Assembly (NCBI GenBank): GCA_041402045.1
Contig: JAWKSZ010000021.1
Span: 1-64,000 of the forward strand
DNA: 64,000 nucleotides
Direction: 5' to 3'
From: JAGQRJ01 sp041402045
GTDB taxonomy: Bacteria > Planctomycetota > J058
Shown one piece after another: positions 63,699 through 64,000 of the stretch. The notes beneath the pieces were generated by a model. That model made no database searches. It saw only the letters and a list, made by a program, of their open reading frames with translations, and was not told the origin of the DNA. The stretch's first letter is position 1, and each line of letters opens with the position of its first letter. The position numbers were made by a program, and so were the translations under genes.

Positions 63699-64000
63699 AT
63701 GACCGACGCACCCACCCCTCGCAAACCCAAGCTGTATGCCGGCTGCGTGGAGGTCGAGCTGCAGGTCGCGCCCATGGACGCCGAGGACGAGCTCCTGTGG
63801 CGCGAGGCGACGACCACACCCCGCGGGGCGCAGATCGTGCTCACCGACGAGGGCCCCTGGCTGCGCCTGGAGAGCTTCGCCACCTGGCCGGTCCTGGTGC
63901 AGGTCCCGACCGCCGCGGGGGACGTGGTCGAGCTGCGGCTGGGGGGCACGCCCCAGCTCGCGCCGCCGCCGCGGGTCCAGGTCGCGCCCACGATCGAGCG
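63699..64000 (+). CDS. Unidentified protein, N-terminal part
   Basis: An open frame starts at ATG 63699 after a GGAG site and runs off the window (about 100 residues). It starts MTDAPTPRKPKLYAGCVEVE and continues with charged and Trp-rich strands (DEGPWLRLESFATWPVLVQV). No signal peptide and no family are recognised. Divergent from the BPL_N gene, with about 80 bases between starts. Confidence 0.55.
   Translation, partial: MTDAPTPRKPKLYAGCVEVELQVAPMDAEDELLWREATTTPRGAQIVLTDEGPWLRLESFATWPVLVQVPTAAGDVVELRLGGTPQLAPPPRVQVAPTIE

Overview
The window is very G+C-rich chromosomal DNA with dense, mostly overlapping or tightly spaced genes. No rRNA, tRNA, CRISPR array, integrase or transposase gene was found. 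Several features point to a Gram-negative bacterium of planctomycete type: an LptD-like outer-membrane protein, a secretin, ExbB/ExbD pairs, many ECF sigma factors next to membrane Ser/Thr kinases or large anti-sigma proteins, prokaryotic-RING zinc domains, and huge TPR proteins. This assignment is inference; Myxococcota is the main alternative. Single- or double-base frame breaks recur inside otherwise well-conserved genes, so the sequence probably carries scattered indel errors.

Region 1 (1-8.7 kb) starts with a light-sensing operon: the end of a histidine kinase, heme oxygenase bphO and bacteriophytochrome bphP. A frame-broken nagB and a membrane Ser/Thr kinase follow, then a DUF3750 protein. 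A 142-bp MITE-like element with perfect 25-bp inverted repeats precedes a repeat-bearing lipoprotein.

Region 2 (8.7-19.7 kb) has ETF-ubiquinone oxidoreductase and then a fasciclin protein beside an ECF sigma/RskA-like anti-sigma/DUF427 operon, an arrangement like mycobacterial SigK-RskA-MPT70/83. A leftward operon encodes response regulator, histidine kinase, methyltransferase, MATE exporter and an STN-like secreted protein. A WaaP-like kinase is divergent from it.

Region 3 (19.8-27.3 kb) carries clpC, then a translationally coupled lipoprotein/metallophosphatase/degenerate-receiver operon. Divergent from that operon is the most unusual gene here: ClpC-type N-domain repeats fused to a Fic domain whose active-site and inhibitory residues are both altered.

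Region 4 (27.7-43.7 kb) is envelope machinery, all leftward: a PilM-PilN fusion behind a clear sigma70-type promoter, a PilO-like protein, two tandem copies of a FN3-like membrane protein, a TPR-containing secretin, two TPR proteins (one of 1,328 residues), and ExbB-ExbD-ExbD behind their own promoter. The gap between the two FN3-like paralogues is filled with dispersed and tandem repeats.

Region 5 (43.8-56.6 kb) has a family-4-like uracil-DNA glycosylase, bifunctional nuclease (DUF151), LptD, a repeat island with a 42-bp palindromic array, two small paralogues, TatD, a large periplasmic protein, an ECF sigma coupled to a Ser/Thr kinase, a candidate structured RNA with a canonical terminator, a small RING-like membrane protein and a tyrosine-phosphatase lipoprotein.

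Region 6 (56.6-64 kb) has a short STN-like secreted protein and a 1.27-kb repeat-filled gap. An ECF sigma follows, coupled to a giant anti-sigma protein containing a RING-like domain. A tandem BPL_N protein and the start of an unidentified gene close the window.
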